Source of the DNA: CAZAQS01 sp964486825
Lineage (GTDB): Bacteria > Chloroflexota > Anaerolineae > Anaerolineales > UBA4823
Length of the DNA stretch: 11,871 nt
Reading direction: 5' to 3'
Assembly (NCBI GenBank): GCA_964486825.1
Contig: CAZAQS010000143.1
Span: 1-11,871 of the forward strand
Shown here: one piece after another, positions 1-7,864 of the stretch
How the letters are laid out: the number at the start of each line of letters is the position of its first letter
How positions within the stretch are numbered: position 1 is the stretch's first letter
Translations under genes and position numbers: made by a program
Notes under the pieces: model-generated
What the model was told of the DNA's origin: nothing
The model's input: the letters and a program-made list of their open reading frames with translations, nothing else
Database searches by the model: none

Positions 1-92
1 CCATTATGTTTAACCAGACCTGAAATCTTATATTCATGAGGCCATTATAACCAATCTTCAACAAATGGCAGTGCAGAGGAAATTCGCTGGGT

Positions 93-98
93 TATAAT
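93..98 (+). promoter_or_regulatory. Possible -10 box upstream of the EamA permease gene
   Basis: A perfect TATAAT hexamer lies about 50 bp upstream of the permease start. No convincing -35 hexamer is seen at 16-18 bp spacing (the bases at 69-76 do not resemble TTGACA), so this is a consensus -10 only. The rest of 1-146 holds no recognisable gene. Confidence 0.4.
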
Positions 99-146
99 GC
101 CAGTACCAGAATTATCCTAATTCAAATGATACAGATCGAGATCTAG

Positions 147-1046
147 ATGCGCTATACAAGCGGCGTCATCTTCGTTGCCCTCTCAGCAGTCGCTTTCGGT
201 TGCATGCCAATATTCGCCATCTATGCTTATTCTGCCGGCGTAGATCCTGTCTCGCTGCTTTTCCTACGCTTCTTAACTGCCGGGAGTATCATGCTACTTG
301 TTATGCTGATAAAGAAGATACCTTTCCCGCGTGGTTCTTTGCTTTTGGGCCTGGTTGGAATGGGTGCAGTTGGCTACTTCGGCCAGTCTTTATTTTATTT
401 CAATGCGCTCACCATGGCTTCGGCGGGGATGGTCGCCTTGCTCTTGTACCTGTACCCTGCGTTGGTAACGGGTCTGTCGGCGGTTATATTTAAAGATCCT
501 ATCACCAAGGTAAAGGGCTTGGCCTTGCTTTTAGCGCTTATTGGAGCTTTCCTGGTGATCGGGCCTGAATGGCAAGCCCAGCCGCTTGGGATCGTCTTAG
601 GCGCAGGGGCAGCCTTGATCTATTCACTCTATATTATTTCTGGAAGCAGGATCCTGCGGGAAGTACCTGTATTCCCCTCCTCTGCTGTGATCATGGTATC
701 TGCCGGGGGAGCATTTGCCGTACTGGCAGCCTTCCAGGGCATCAGCCTGCCTGAAACCACGACAGGCTGGATGGCGATCCTGGGTTTGACAGTGATATCT
801 ACCATTCTGGCAATTTTGGCTTTTATGACCGGGGTGGAAAGGGTGGGAGCTGCCAACGCAGCTCTACTATCAACTCTCGAGCCGGTCGTGACGGTTGGCC
901 TGGCAGCCATGCTGCTAGGGGAGGCGCTCACATTGAATAAGCTCCTCGGAGGGGTATTAATCCTCACTGCGGTCCTGGTTCTGACCAGGAAGGGAGCCGG
1001 CAGTGATCAGTCTAGCTTTCGATCACTCGTGAATGATGCTTCCTAA
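147..1046 (+). CDS. EamA/DMT-family permease
   Basis: Probable inner-membrane transporter of the drug/metabolite transporter superfamily, exporting or importing a small metabolite that cannot be named from sequence. The 299 residues are almost entirely hydrophobic, with about ten predicted membrane segments. They are arranged as two EamA repeats (about residues 7-138 and 148-280). Each repeat ends in the typical pattern: LYPALVTGLSAVIF (102-115) in the first, and STLEPVVTVGLAAMLLGE (242-259) in the second. Length is normal for the family. The ATG directly follows an in-frame TAG, so no longer start exists; the Shine-Dalgarno match is weak. The gene ends tail-to-tail with the YjbQ-family gene, overlapping it by 4 bp, and nothing nearby suggests a substrate. 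Confidence 0.9.
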   Translation: MRYTSGVIFVALSAVAFGCMPIFAIYAYSAGVDPVSLLFLRFLTAGSIMLLVMLIKKIPFPRGSLLLGLVGMGAVGYFGQSLFYFNALTMASAGMVALLLYLYPALVTGLSAVIFKDPITKVKGLALLLALIGAFLVIGPEWQAQPLGIVLGAGAALIYSLYIISGSRILREVPVFPSSAVIMVSAGGAFAVLAAFQGISLPETTTGWMAILGLTVISTILAILAFMTGVERVGAANAALLSTLEPVVTVGLAAMLLGEALTLNKLLGGVLILTAVLVLTRKGAGSDQSSFRSLVNDAS

Positions 1047-1471
1047 TTTGAATCAATTCCCAAACAGCGCACAAGAACCCGTCTGCGGTGTGGGCGTGAG
1101 CGATGCTCGAATAGGTAGATACCCTGCCAGGTACCCAGGCTCAGCTCTGAATCATCAATGGGAATGGTTATGCTTGTTTGTGTCAGCATCGATCGCATAT
1201 GAGAAGGGGAATCGTCGCTACCTTCTAAGGTGTGCCGGTACCAGGCCTGATTTTCTGGCGCCAGGCGTTCCATGAACGCCTCCAGATCTACCCTCGCGCT
1301 GGGATCGTAGCTTTCGCTGATCACCAGGGAGGCGCTTGTATGCTGAGTGTATAAATAGCACATCCCCTGCGTGATTCTCCAATAGCGGATGCGTTCGATC
1401 ACTGCATCGGTGAAAGGATATAGACCTTTACCATGACTGTGGATTTCCAGCGTGTCTTTATACCATTTCAC
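1043..1471 (-). CDS. YjbQ/UPF0047-family protein
   Basis: Member of the YjbQ (UPF0047) family, small cytosolic trimeric beta proteins. Some are annotated as secondary thiamine-phosphate synthase enzymes because of weak activity in E. coli; the true role is unsettled. Family signatures seen: HTSASLVISE (44-53), an Asp/His-rich segment HTLEGSDDSPSHM (80-92), PIDDSELSLGTWQGIYLFEH (104-123) followed by R124. At 142 residues it has the usual length. The start is a GTG with GGAG about 11 bp upstream; an ATG alternative is not available at the N-terminus. It is the last gene of a three-gene minus-strand run, 36 bp after the SirB1-like gene. Its stop lies inside the end of the opposing permease gene. 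Confidence 0.88.
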   Translation of the reverse strand: MKWYKDTLEIHSHGKGLYPFTDAVIERIRYWRITQGMCYLYTQHTSASLVISESYDPSARVDLEAFMERLAPENQAWYRHTLEGSDDSPSHMRSMLTQTSITIPIDDSELSLGTWQGIYLFEHRSRPHRRRVLVRCLGIDSN

Positions 1472-1507
1472 TCGCTTGGCTTCTCCGTATACGCAATCTC
1501 GGTCTTA

Positions 1508-2329
1508 TTAGTTCTTACGAGCTAATTCCCGAGCTGCGATCTGTAAATGGCTCCTTACTGTATCGGCATCCGGTGCATCTGGCGCTATCAACAGGTAGGT
1601 TTCGTAATGCTGGACCGCCAGTTGAAGTTTTCCCATTTGATGGTAAATTACTCCCCGGTCCCGAACCAGCTCATGCATGTCCGGCTGGAGCAGGCTGATA
1701 TGCTCTATTACACTTAAAGCAAGTTCCCAGTCTTGCTCCTTCATATAAACATTTCGCAAGTTATTCAACATGCGTGTCAAAATCATCCGAGGCGAGGCCG
1801 GTTCCAGCCACTCTTCTTGAAAAGGCCCCTTGTATCCGGTTGTGGATTCGACCAATTGCTCACATTCCCCTACTGACAGGATCTTTCCCGCATTAAAGGG
1901 GTCCACGTAGAATTCCCCACTCGGATCTTGTATGCTTACGACGAAATGCCCCGGTAGGCCAACACCCTCTGCACTTAGTCCCGCCTTATTGGCTATAGAC
2001 ATATAGATGACAGAAAGAGTGATTGGAATACCAAGGCGACGGTCGAAGACCTCATTGAGATAGCTGTTACGCGGGTCTTCATAATTTTGTTCATTTCCCC
2101 TAAAACCTAACTGTTTAAAAAGGAAGGCAGATAATTCACCTGCCAGCGCCCGAGGGTTGTGAACCTTTGTTACTGTATTAATTGCCCAATTTCCCAGACC
2201 ATCGATCAGGTTGGCGTACATATCTACATCCAGATTTGGGTAGGCGATTGTATTAGCAAACTGTAAGGCCGAACGGATCAGATCAACTGGCGATTTTTGA
2301 ATTTCTTCGTTGAACGATATCTCAGTCAT
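1508..2329 (-). CDS. SirB1-type transglutaminase-fold protein with TPR
   Basis: The first 180 residues match the SirB1 N-terminal/transglutaminase-like family: DPRNSYLNEVFDRRLGIPIT (85-104), GLPGHFVV (124-131) and VDPFNAG (142-148). The C-terminal part (about 198-250) looks like one or two TPR units, with the WELALSVIEHISLLQPD and LQLAVQHYETYLLIAPDAPD pattern. No signal peptide is present, so a cytosolic location is expected. The family is widespread but has no firmly established enzymatic function. The position where papain-like enzymes carry cysteine reads GIPITLS here, as in many relatives, so peptidase or transglutaminase activity should not be assumed. The ATG has a GGAG about 11 bp upstream. 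The gene starts 24 bp after the S9 peptidase stop, consistent with one operon. Confidence 0.85.
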   Translation of the reverse strand: MTEISFNEEIQKSPVDLIRSALQFANTIAYPNLDVDMYANLIDGLGNWAINTVTKVHNPRALAGELSAFLFKQLGFRGNEQNYEDPRNSYLNEVFDRRLGIPITLSVIYMSIANKAGLSAEGVGLPGHFVVSIQDPSGEFYVDPFNAGKILSVGECEQLVESTTGYKGPFQEEWLEPASPRMILTRMLNNLRNVYMKEQDWELALSVIEHISLLQPDMHELVRDRGVIYHQMGKLQLAVQHYETYLLIAPDAPDADTVRSHLQIAARELARKN

Positions 2330-2353
2330 CCTACCAGAGCTCCGGTGAGTTTA

Positions 2354-4390
2354 TTATTCTTGTTCTCCTTCTGTTTTCAAGTACTTATCGAACCATTCAG
2401 CAATATGGTTCAAGCGCACGATGCGCCGGTCGGTCCTGCCTGTCCTTGACAAGCCATGGAACTCTTCTGGGAAGCGTACCATTTCCGAGTCTACACGGAG
2501 TCGTTTGAGTGCCACAAAAACCTGTTCTCCCTGCTCGATTGGGCAGCGCAGGTCCATTTCATTGTGCAATATTTTTGTTGGTGTCTTTGCATTGCCGATA
2601 TAAGCGATTGGGGATCTCTCCCAATAGGCTTGAAGATCCTCAAAAGGGGGCTTGTTGTTGATGGGGAACTGAAAATGCCAGTTCATATCGCTCGAGCCCC
2701 ACATACTGATGAAATTGCTCACGCAGCGTTGTGTCACGGCTGCTTTAAACCGGTCCGTATGACCGATGATCCATACGGTCATATAACCACCGTAGCTGCC
2801 TCCGGTGACGCCCATCCTTCCGGTATCGATATAAGGTTGTTGGGTAAGGTAGTCAGCCCAGGCCATGAGGTCCTCGTAATCTACACTCCCCCATTTCCCC
2901 CAAATGGCGCCGGCATGTTCTTCCCCATATCCTCGCCCCCCACGAGGATTTGAGAAATAAACTACATAACCTTTTGCTGCCAGGTAATAGAACTCGTGCA
3001 TGAATACGTTCCCGTACTGGGTCAGAGGACCGCCATGGATCTCTAAAATAGAGGGATATTTCTTGGAAGGATCGAACCCGGGCGGCTTCAATATCCAACC
3101 TTGCAGGTCGTTCCCGTCTTGTCCTTTGAACCAAACGCATTCCACCTCTCCGAGATCAAGTTCTTCGAACAGCTCCTGATTATGGAAGGTTAACCGGTCG
3201 ACTTCTCCTTTGGAAAGTTCCAATGCGTATACCTGGGAAGGGTGGTCGATTTTTGCGTAGGAATAGGCTAACAGGCTGTGGTCCCTGTCAAACGAGATGC
3301 TGCCAGCAACACCGCCCTCTGGGATGATCTCCGTAAGGCGTTCGTCCAAGATACTGATGGATTTCAAGACCGAACTACCGTGGATAGACGTCAGGAAGTA
3401 TATCCTGTTGCTGTCCCTGGACCAGATAGGAGGCATCTGCTCTGGACTCCCCGTGTCAGCGATCGTATCCGGAGAGGCATGAATATCATGGCTCCCGGTT
3501 AAGTTGCGGGCAGGTTCTTTTATTTCCGGATCAAAGCGTACCACCCATAACCCCTGATTCTTATACCATACTCCTTCGCCTTCGCTACCGTAGTATGCGA
3601 TCCAGCGACCGTCTGGCGAAAAAGATGGCATGGATTTTTCGCCTATTGGCGTATCTATTTTCCGCAAGTCGCCGCCCCCAGAAGGTATTATAAACAGGTC
3701 GATAGAGTCGGGGTGAGCGTCTGGGTCTTCTGTACGGTTTGACATGAATGCGATCCATTGACCATCCGGTGACCAGGTAGGGTGATACTCCTCGTAAATT
3801 GGGTGGTCTGTAAGCTGTATGGCATTGCCTGTTTCAACCTCGACCGTCCAAATATGCCAGCGCTCTTGAGGTAAATAGCCCTCGCCGTCCAGTTTGTACA
3901 TCAGTCGCTGGTAGTGCCGTGCCACGACGCCCAGTTTTTTCTTCTCCCCATCTTTCTCCCGCTCCAAGGTTTCCGAGTCTGTTTTTCGAACTGTGCAAAC
4001 CAATCGAGTACCGTCTGGCGACCACTTGAAATCCCGAATTTTTCCTTCGATCGTGGCCACTGCTTGCGCTTCCCCTCCATTCAAAGGAATTATGTATAGT
4101 TGACCTGGTTTTTCAATGTTCCCCCGGTTAGATAGAAAGGCAATCCGGAGGCCATCCGGAGACCATCCAGGGTGCGAATCATTATGGTCACCAAAGGTGA
4201 ACTGCCGGGGATTCCTTTCTCCACCAGTGTCGACGACCCATAAATTTGAATACTTCTTTTCGTTTTTTGGGTCCACGCGACCAACAGTATAAATGATATG
4301 GCTGCCGTTCGGGGAGAGGCGCGGCTCTGAGACGAGTTGGAGTTTGTAGAGATCCTCAGCGTTTATCCTGCGTAAAGTTGAGTCTGGCAT
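2354..4390 (-). CDS. S9-family prolyl oligopeptidase / acylaminoacyl peptidase
   Basis: Serine peptidase of clan SC, family S9 (acylaminoacyl-peptidase-like), predicted to cleave short peptides in the cytosol, as there is no signal peptide. The N-terminal two thirds form a beta-propeller built of WD40-like/PD40 repeats, visible as WSPDG or FSPDG motifs near residues 76, 123, 206 and 257. The C-terminal alpha/beta-hydrolase domain (about 420-678) carries HGGP (452-455), the nucleophile motif GGSYGGY with Ser532, Asp613 in EMDLRCPIEQGEQ and His645 in EEFHGLSR. The catalytic triad is therefore complete. Length (678) is normal. The ATG is preceded by a purine-rich AAGGAAAAGGA. It is the first gene of the operon with the SirB1-like and YjbQ-like genes, behind the promoter at 4439-4467. 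Confidence 0.93.
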   Translation of the reverse strand: MPDSTLRRINAEDLYKLQLVSEPRLSPNGSHIIYTVGRVDPKNEKKYSNLWVVDTGGERNPRQFTFGDHNDSHPGWSPDGLRIAFLSNRGNIEKPGQLYIIPLNGGEAQAVATIEGKIRDFKWSPDGTRLVCTVRKTDSETLEREKDGEKKKLGVVARHYQRLMYKLDGEGYLPQERWHIWTVEVETGNAIQLTDHPIYEEYHPTWSPDGQWIAFMSNRTEDPDAHPDSIDLFIIPSGGGDLRKIDTPIGEKSMPSFSPDGRWIAYYGSEGEGVWYKNQGLWVVRFDPEIKEPARNLTGSHDIHASPDTIADTGSPEQMPPIWSRDSNRIYFLTSIHGSSVLKSISILDERLTEIIPEGGVAGSISFDRDHSLLAYSYAKIDHPSQVYALELSKGEVDRLTFHNQELFEELDLGEVECVWFKGQDGNDLQGWILKPPGFDPSKKYPSILEIHGGPLTQYGNVFMHEFYYLAAKGYVVYFSNPRGGRGYGEEHAGAIWGKWGSVDYEDLMAWADYLTQQPYIDTGRMGVTGGSYGGYMTVWIIGHTDRFKAAVTQRCVSNFISMWGSSDMNWHFQFPINNKPPFEDLQAYWERSPIAYIGNAKTPTKILHNEMDLRCPIEQGEQVFVALKRLRVDSEMVRFPEEFHGLSRTGRTDRRIVRLNHIAEWFDKYLKTEGEQE

Positions 4391-4438
4391 TGTCCTTTTC
4401 CTTCCCCAGTCAGGTTGTAGAGAGGCGATGTCTTAACT

Positions 4439-4467
4439 ACTATAAGCCAAAGGCAACAGCTCGTCAA
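4439..4467 (-). promoter_or_regulatory. Sigma70-like promoter of the S9 peptidase operon
   Basis: On the minus strand, TTGACG (4462-4467) and TATAGT (4439-4444) are separated by exactly 17 bp. Transcription would start near 4432, about 40 nt before the peptidase ATG. It lies just downstream of the LysM terminator, so the peptidase operon should be transcribed independently. Confidence 0.72.
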
Positions 4468-4471
4468 CGGT

Positions 4472-4530
4472 GATAAATAAAAACGAACCGGTCGTGCTCC
4501 TTTCGTGATTATAACGAGAGCACGACCGGT
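4472..4530 (-). terminator. Strong rho-independent terminator after the LysM gene
   Basis: A perfect 13-bp GC-rich inverted repeat (arms 4487-4499 and 4518-4530, ACCGGTCGTGCTC and its complement) has an inner 4-bp extension TCGT/ACGA (4503-4506 / 4514-4517). On the minus strand the stem is followed by a T-rich tail (TTCGTTTTTATTTATC). It sits 42 bp past the stop of the LysM gene ending at 4573 and insulates the peptidase operon. Confidence 0.85.
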
Positions 4531-4572
4531 ATTACGGAGGATATACGAACCTTTATCTCCTCTGTTGTATTA

Positions 4573-5886
4573 TTATCTCCTCAAAGCGAAGTTGTCGAAG
4601 TGTACATGTGTGCCTGGGGCGGAACGAGTACCTACCATCAGGCCAACGCTGCCTGAAGTGAAGGTATTATCCTGCACTTGCAGCAGCTGCTCACCATTCG
4701 CAAAGAGAGTCAATGTGTTGCCAAGACAGCTGCCACCGATTCGGTTAGCGGCCGTGCCCAGGTTGATTTCGCCATCCGTTGTCCGTCCTTCAGTAAGGAA
4801 AGTGACCTCACCGTTGACAAGTCTTGCAATCCCGTAGAACCCATCGCTACCGATTACAAACGCATAGAAATTATGGATGTCCTGCCACCGGCATACAACT
4901 CCATAATATCCGGTCTCCGCTCCCTCTATGCGGGTAGCTTCGGTCTCAACGAAGATATCTGTATGGATAAGCGTGCGGATACTGCTGACGTATGAATTTG
5001 CAAAGTTGTTCAAAATCCGGTACCCACCCTCTGCGTATTCGATCCTGAAGTTAGGATCGATTGTAGTGAACCATACACCAAGTCGAGAGAAGTCGTCCTG
5101 GAAGATGATCTCACCTGTATCCGGTATGGTATCCGGCGGCGGGGTTGGAGTCGGTGGTGCAGGCGTGGGTGTGACAACTGGTACGGCAGGAACAGCTAAT
5201 CTCTGTCCGGGGAATATCAAGTTTGGGTTCACGATGTGAGGATTCCTCTGCACCAAATTAGCGGTGGTCGTACCATGGCGGAAAGCAATCCCGCTCAACG
5301 TGTCACCAGCCCGGACTGTGTAAAGCTGTTCACCGGGTCCGGTGTCAGGTATCACTGCTGGTGGAGGCGTTACAGGAACAGGGGTAACAACCGGAGTAGT
5401 AGGTACGGCTAATCTCTGTCCAGGGAATATCAAGTTTGGGTTCACGATGTGAGGATTCCTCTGCACCAGATCAGTGGTAGTCGTGCCATGGCGGAAAGCA
5501 ATCCCGCTTAATGTATCGCCGGCTACAACTGTGTAAAGGCGCTCCCCTGGACCAGTATCAGGAATGACAGGGCCAGGCGGCGCTGGCACGGGTGGGACTG
5601 CTACCCCTGGGATCGTCAATACCTGCCCGGTAAAGATCAGGTTCGGATCCGTAATCTGTGGGTTCGCAGCTAACAAAGCTGCTACCGTGGTCTCACATTG
5701 TATAGCGATGCGGGTTAAGTTGTCTCCTGGAAGGACCGTATATGCAGGTCCACAAGGGCTTGTTTGAGCTCTGGCAAAAGGTACAAATGCTACCGAGCCT
5801 AATATCAAGGCAACGACGATGAAGATATGTAGGGGCGACTTGTACTTGGAATTTTGTGTTGGATCGGCTGGAAAGGCTTGCCTCAT
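4573..5886 (-). CDS. Secreted triple-LysM protein with C-terminal beta-sandwich-like domain (paralogue 1)
   Basis: Exported protein of 437 residues with a start at 5886. This ATG has a near-perfect Shine-Dalgarno and is followed directly by a signal peptide (hydrophobic core about 18-36, likely cleavage after FARA at 40). An ATG 45 codons upstream (6021) is open but would bury the signal peptide. Three LysM domains follow (about 48-93, 118-162, 189-233), each with YTV..GD.L..IA and NP.LI..GQ patterns. They are separated by Pro-rich linkers with the recurring motif IPDTGPGE. After a PTPAPPTPTPPP linker comes a 175-residue domain (261-437) resembling LamG/DUF1080-type jelly-roll folds. Cys45/Cys64 and Cys332/Cys387 could form disulfides. 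LysM usually binds glycans such as peptidoglycan; the target here is unknown. It is a paralogue of the gene at 6471-7856. No lipobox or anchor is seen. Confidence 0.85.
   Translation of the reverse strand: MRQAFPADPTQNSKYKSPLHIFIVVALILGSVAFVPFARAQTSPCGPAYTVLPGDNLTRIAIQCETTVAALLAANPQITDPNLIFTGQVLTIPGVAVPPVPAPPGPVIPDTGPGERLYTVVAGDTLSGIAFRHGTTTTDLVQRNPHIVNPNLIFPGQRLAVPTTPVVTPVPVTPPPAVIPDTGPGEQLYTVRAGDTLSGIAFRHGTTTANLVQRNPHIVNPNLIFPGQRLAVPAVPVVTPTPAPPTPTPPPDTIPDTGEIIFQDDFSRLGVWFTTIDPNFRIEYAEGGYRILNNFANSYVSSIRTLIHTDIFVETEATRIEGAETGYYGVVCRWQDIHNFYAFVIGSDGFYGIARLVNGEVTFLTEGRTTDGEINLGTAANRIGGSCLGNTLTLFANGEQLLQVQDNTFTSGSVGLMVGTRSAPGTHVHFDNFALRR
5195..5350 (-). repeat. LysM module repeat, copy A (third LysM domain)
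   Basis: Direct repeat inside the LysM gene, offset from copy B at 5408-5563 by 213 bp (71 codons). The two share an uninterrupted 46-nt identical stretch (5210-5255 and 5423-5468) and scattered mostly silent differences elsewhere, indicating a recent module duplication or gene conversion. Confidence 0.85.
5408..5563 (-). repeat. LysM module repeat, copy B (second LysM domain)
   Basis: Partner of copy A at 5195-5350. It encodes the second LysM domain and part of the IPDTGPGE linker. Divergence rises outside the LysM core. Confidence 0.85.
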
Positions 5887-5890
5887 TTCT

Positions 5891-5897
5891 ACCTCCT
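5891..5897 (-). promoter_or_regulatory. Shine-Dalgarno deciding the LysM paralogue 1 start
   Basis: AGGAGGT on the minus strand, 4 nt before the ATG at 5886. This match and the signal peptide directly after it support this start over the upstream in-frame ATG at 6021, which has no comparable site. Confidence 0.8.
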
Positions 5898-5968
5898 CTT
5901 TATTTTGTCCCATAAAACTCGTAGATCTAAGAGTCCCATGGGTTGGGCGTCTTCTAGAATCACATTCG

Positions 5969-5995
5969 TCCTGATTGCTCGTTTCCCAATCAGGA
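5969..5995 (-). other. Leader hairpin of LysM paralogue 1
   Basis: A perfect 9-bp inverted repeat (TCCTGATTG 5969-5977 and CAATCAGGA 5987-5995) with a 9-nt loop lies inside the predicted roughly 280-nt untranslated leader. It has no T tail, so it is not a classical terminator. The 8-mer CAATCAGG recurs at 6200-6207 in the promoter region. Function unknown. Confidence 0.5.
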
Positions 5996-6136
5996 TGTCT
6001 CCTTAGGTTTGTGGCAGCCACTCCCCATTAAGTTTTTAGTAATTCATAGGTAATTCTGCCGGATGTGGAATGCCACCACAACCATAGCAGGGAAGGAGAG
6101 AAAGGTACTTAAAGACCTCGTATATCATTGTGAATT

Positions 6137-6163
6137 ATTGGACGTACATTCCTTATGTCCAAT
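6137..6163 (-). other. Hairpin at the predicted 5' end of the LysM paralogue 1 mRNA
   Basis: A 7-bp perfect inverted repeat (ATTGGAC 6137-6143 and GTCCAAT 6157-6163) begins only a few nt after the predicted transcription start (about 6167). A hairpin this close to a 5' end can protect mRNA from 5'-dependent decay; that role is inferred. Confidence 0.45.
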
Positions 6164-6173
6164 TTCTAGCTAT

Positions 6174-6240
6174 ATAATAGTATTAATATGATTAATGGTC
6201 AATCAGGGATATGCCTGATTAATCTAAGGGATTCCCCTTA
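6174..6240 (-). promoter_or_regulatory. Promoter and tandem dyad operator of LysM paralogue 1
   Basis: On the minus strand: TTGACC (-35, 6197-6202), 17-bp spacer, TATTAT (-10, 6174-6179). Upstream lie two dyads. The proximal one is AATCAGG-N6-CCTGATT (6201-6220), overlapping the -35. The distal one is TAAGGG-GAAT-CCCTTA (6225-6240), whose core GGGGAATCCCT (6227-6237) is 24 bp from the -35. The same arrangement precedes paralogue 2. Leader length would be about 280 nt. Confidence 0.72.
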
Positions 6241-6470
6241 CCCGTAGACGACTTCAACTCACTAATCGATCAGGGTATCTACCATTACATCTGCCGCAGT
6301 TTTTGCCCTATTTCTTCGTCCCCAATCGAAATTGTCTTTCACCCTATAGACACAATCTCACTCTAGTTATTGTTAATCCTCGTAATCGGGGAGAGCTACA
6401 AGCAGAGACGAACCTACCACTATGCTGATTTTTTCCTCATCAACCGTATTTATCCAATACTAATCAATAT
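6241..6470. other. Gene-free spacer between the two LysM genes
   Basis: Between the stop of LysM paralogue 2 and the operator of paralogue 1. No coding region, repeat or convincing rho-independent terminator is visible; only short weak hairpins such as GTATT/AATAC near 6445-6462 are present. Transcription from paralogue 2 could therefore read through into paralogue 1. Confidence 0.5.
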
Positions 6471-7856
6471 TTATCTTCTTATGAGAAAATCGTCGAAATG
6501 TACGTGTGTTCCAGGAGTGGCACGGGTTGCTGTTACCAATCCTGGGTTTCCAGAAGCGAAGGTTTGATCTTGAACCTGTAGAAGGCTCTGGTGGTTGACA
6601 TATAAGGAAAGGGTATCGCCTATACAACTACCTCCCACCAGGTTGTTGGCGGTGTCGAGGAGAATTGGCCCACTTGTAGTCCTGCCTTCTCCGAGGAAAG
6701 TGAGCTGCCCGTTCAAAACCCTTGCGATGCCATAAAACCCATCGCTACCGATCACAAAGGCATAAAAGTTAGAGACATTCTGCCAGCGACATACCACACC
6801 ATAGTATCCAGTTTGAGGTCCACCCACCCGGTTAGCCCTGGTTTCCACGTGAAGATCCGTGATGTCCATTGCCAGCACGCTGCTTACAAAGGAATTGGGC
6901 GATCTGTTCAGAATCCTGTACCCATCTTCTGCATACTCCATGCTGAAGTTATCGTCGATAGCAGTGAACCAATCACCCGGAACAGAAAAGTCTTCCTGGT
7001 GAAGAGTTGCTCCCGTTTCTGGGATGATATCTATGGGGGGCGCCAGAGGTGAAAGCGTGGGTGTAGGAACGGGCGTGGGGAAAACGATGGTAGGTGTGGG
7101 AGGCTGGGGAGGATCGGGCGTTGGTGTAGGCAACGGGAGCGCGCCAGGAATAACGATAATCTGCCCGGGATAGATAAGGTCTGGATTTGCGATCTGAGTA
7201 TTCCTTTGTATGAGTGATGCAGTAGGGATTCCGTGTCGGAGTGCGATTTCGCTGAGCGTGTCGCCCCTTTGAACGGTATATAACAGCTCACCCGGCCCGG
7301 TATCGGGAATAATACCAGGATCGGTGTCCGGGGGTGGAATAGAAGCCGGAATTATGATCACCTGGCCTGGATAAATTAAGTTTGGATTTGTAATTTGAGG
7401 GTTGTTTTGTAATAAAACCGGAACCGTGATCCCATACCGGGCTGCAATTACACTCAGCGTATCTCCGGGCTGGACGGAATAGGTCTGCTCAAACGGACCG
7501 GTCTCCGGGATAATCGGATCTGAAGGAAATACAAGCGGCGCGGCGGATCCGGTAACGGGTACGGCGCCATCTTGTGGAATTCGAAGTACCTGTCCTGGTA
7601 ATAAAGGATCTGTGGGAGAGATTTCCGGGTTAGCAGCTAAGATGGCAGGCACACTTGTATTACAATCAACAGCTATCTGGTTAAGGTTGTCTCCTTGAGC
7701 TGTTACATACAATTCACCACATGGGAATTCCTCAGCGCTTGCCATAGAAACGAGAAGAAGCCCTCCTAACAGCATAGCTAAGATGACGAATAGGTGTACA
7801 GGGAAACGGTACGGTGGATTTGGAAGGTGGCGCGGATGACCACCCACACGATCCAT
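6471..7856 (-). CDS. Secreted triple-LysM protein with C-terminal beta-sandwich-like domain (paralogue 2)
   Basis: Exported 461-residue protein with the same layout as the downstream paralogue. It has a signal peptide (hydrophobic 19-38, likely cleavage after SMASA at 41) and three LysM domains (about 49-94, 126-170, 193-237). IPETGPFE/IPDTGPGE linker motifs and a long PTPTP-type linker (about 240-280) follow. The last domain (285-461) shares YYGVVCRW, FYAFVIGSDGFYGIAR and PGTHVHFDDFLIRR with the other copy. Cys46/Cys65 and Cys356/Cys411 correspond to the cysteines of paralogue 1. The ATG has AAGGAGGT 8 nt upstream. Likely surface-exposed or released, binding a glycan through LysM. The C-terminal domain may bind carbohydrate, but no catalytic residues could be assigned. 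Its LysM repeats are much more diverged than those of paralogue 1. Confidence 0.85.
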   Translation of the reverse strand: MDRVGGHPRHLPNPPYRFPVHLFVILAMLLGGLLLVSMASAEEFPCGELYVTAQGDNLNQIAVDCNTSVPAILAANPEISPTDPLLPGQVLRIPQDGAVPVTGSAAPLVFPSDPIIPETGPFEQTYSVQPGDTLSVIAARYGITVPVLLQNNPQITNPNLIYPGQVIIIPASIPPPDTDPGIIPDTGPGELLYTVQRGDTLSEIALRHGIPTASLIQRNTQIANPDLIYPGQIIVIPGALPLPTPTPDPPQPPTPTIVFPTPVPTPTLSPLAPPIDIIPETGATLHQEDFSVPGDWFTAIDDNFSMEYAEDGYRILNRSPNSFVSSVLAMDITDLHVETRANRVGGPQTGYYGVVCRWQNVSNFYAFVIGSDGFYGIARVLNGQLTFLGEGRTTSGPILLDTANNLVGGSCIGDTLSLYVNHQSLLQVQDQTFASGNPGLVTATRATPGTHVHFDDFLIRR

Positions 7857-7864
7857 GAAAAATT

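Noticed and set aside
2456..2953. Plus-strand 165-residue open frame inside the S9 peptidase
   Set aside because: It is antisense to the conserved catalytic domain with its complete Ser-Asp-His triad, with no recognisable domain of its own.
4487..4530. The 13-bp inverted repeat as a transposon end or attachment site
   Set aside because: Its position after a stop codon and the T-rich tail on the minus strand fit a rho-independent terminator better.
5887..6021. N-terminal extension of LysM paralogue 1 to an ATG at 6021
   Set aside because: The frame is open for 45 codons, but the extension is polar, would bury the signal peptide and lacks a ribosome site, while the ATG at 5886 has AGGAGGT. 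It also overlaps the 9-bp leader hairpin.
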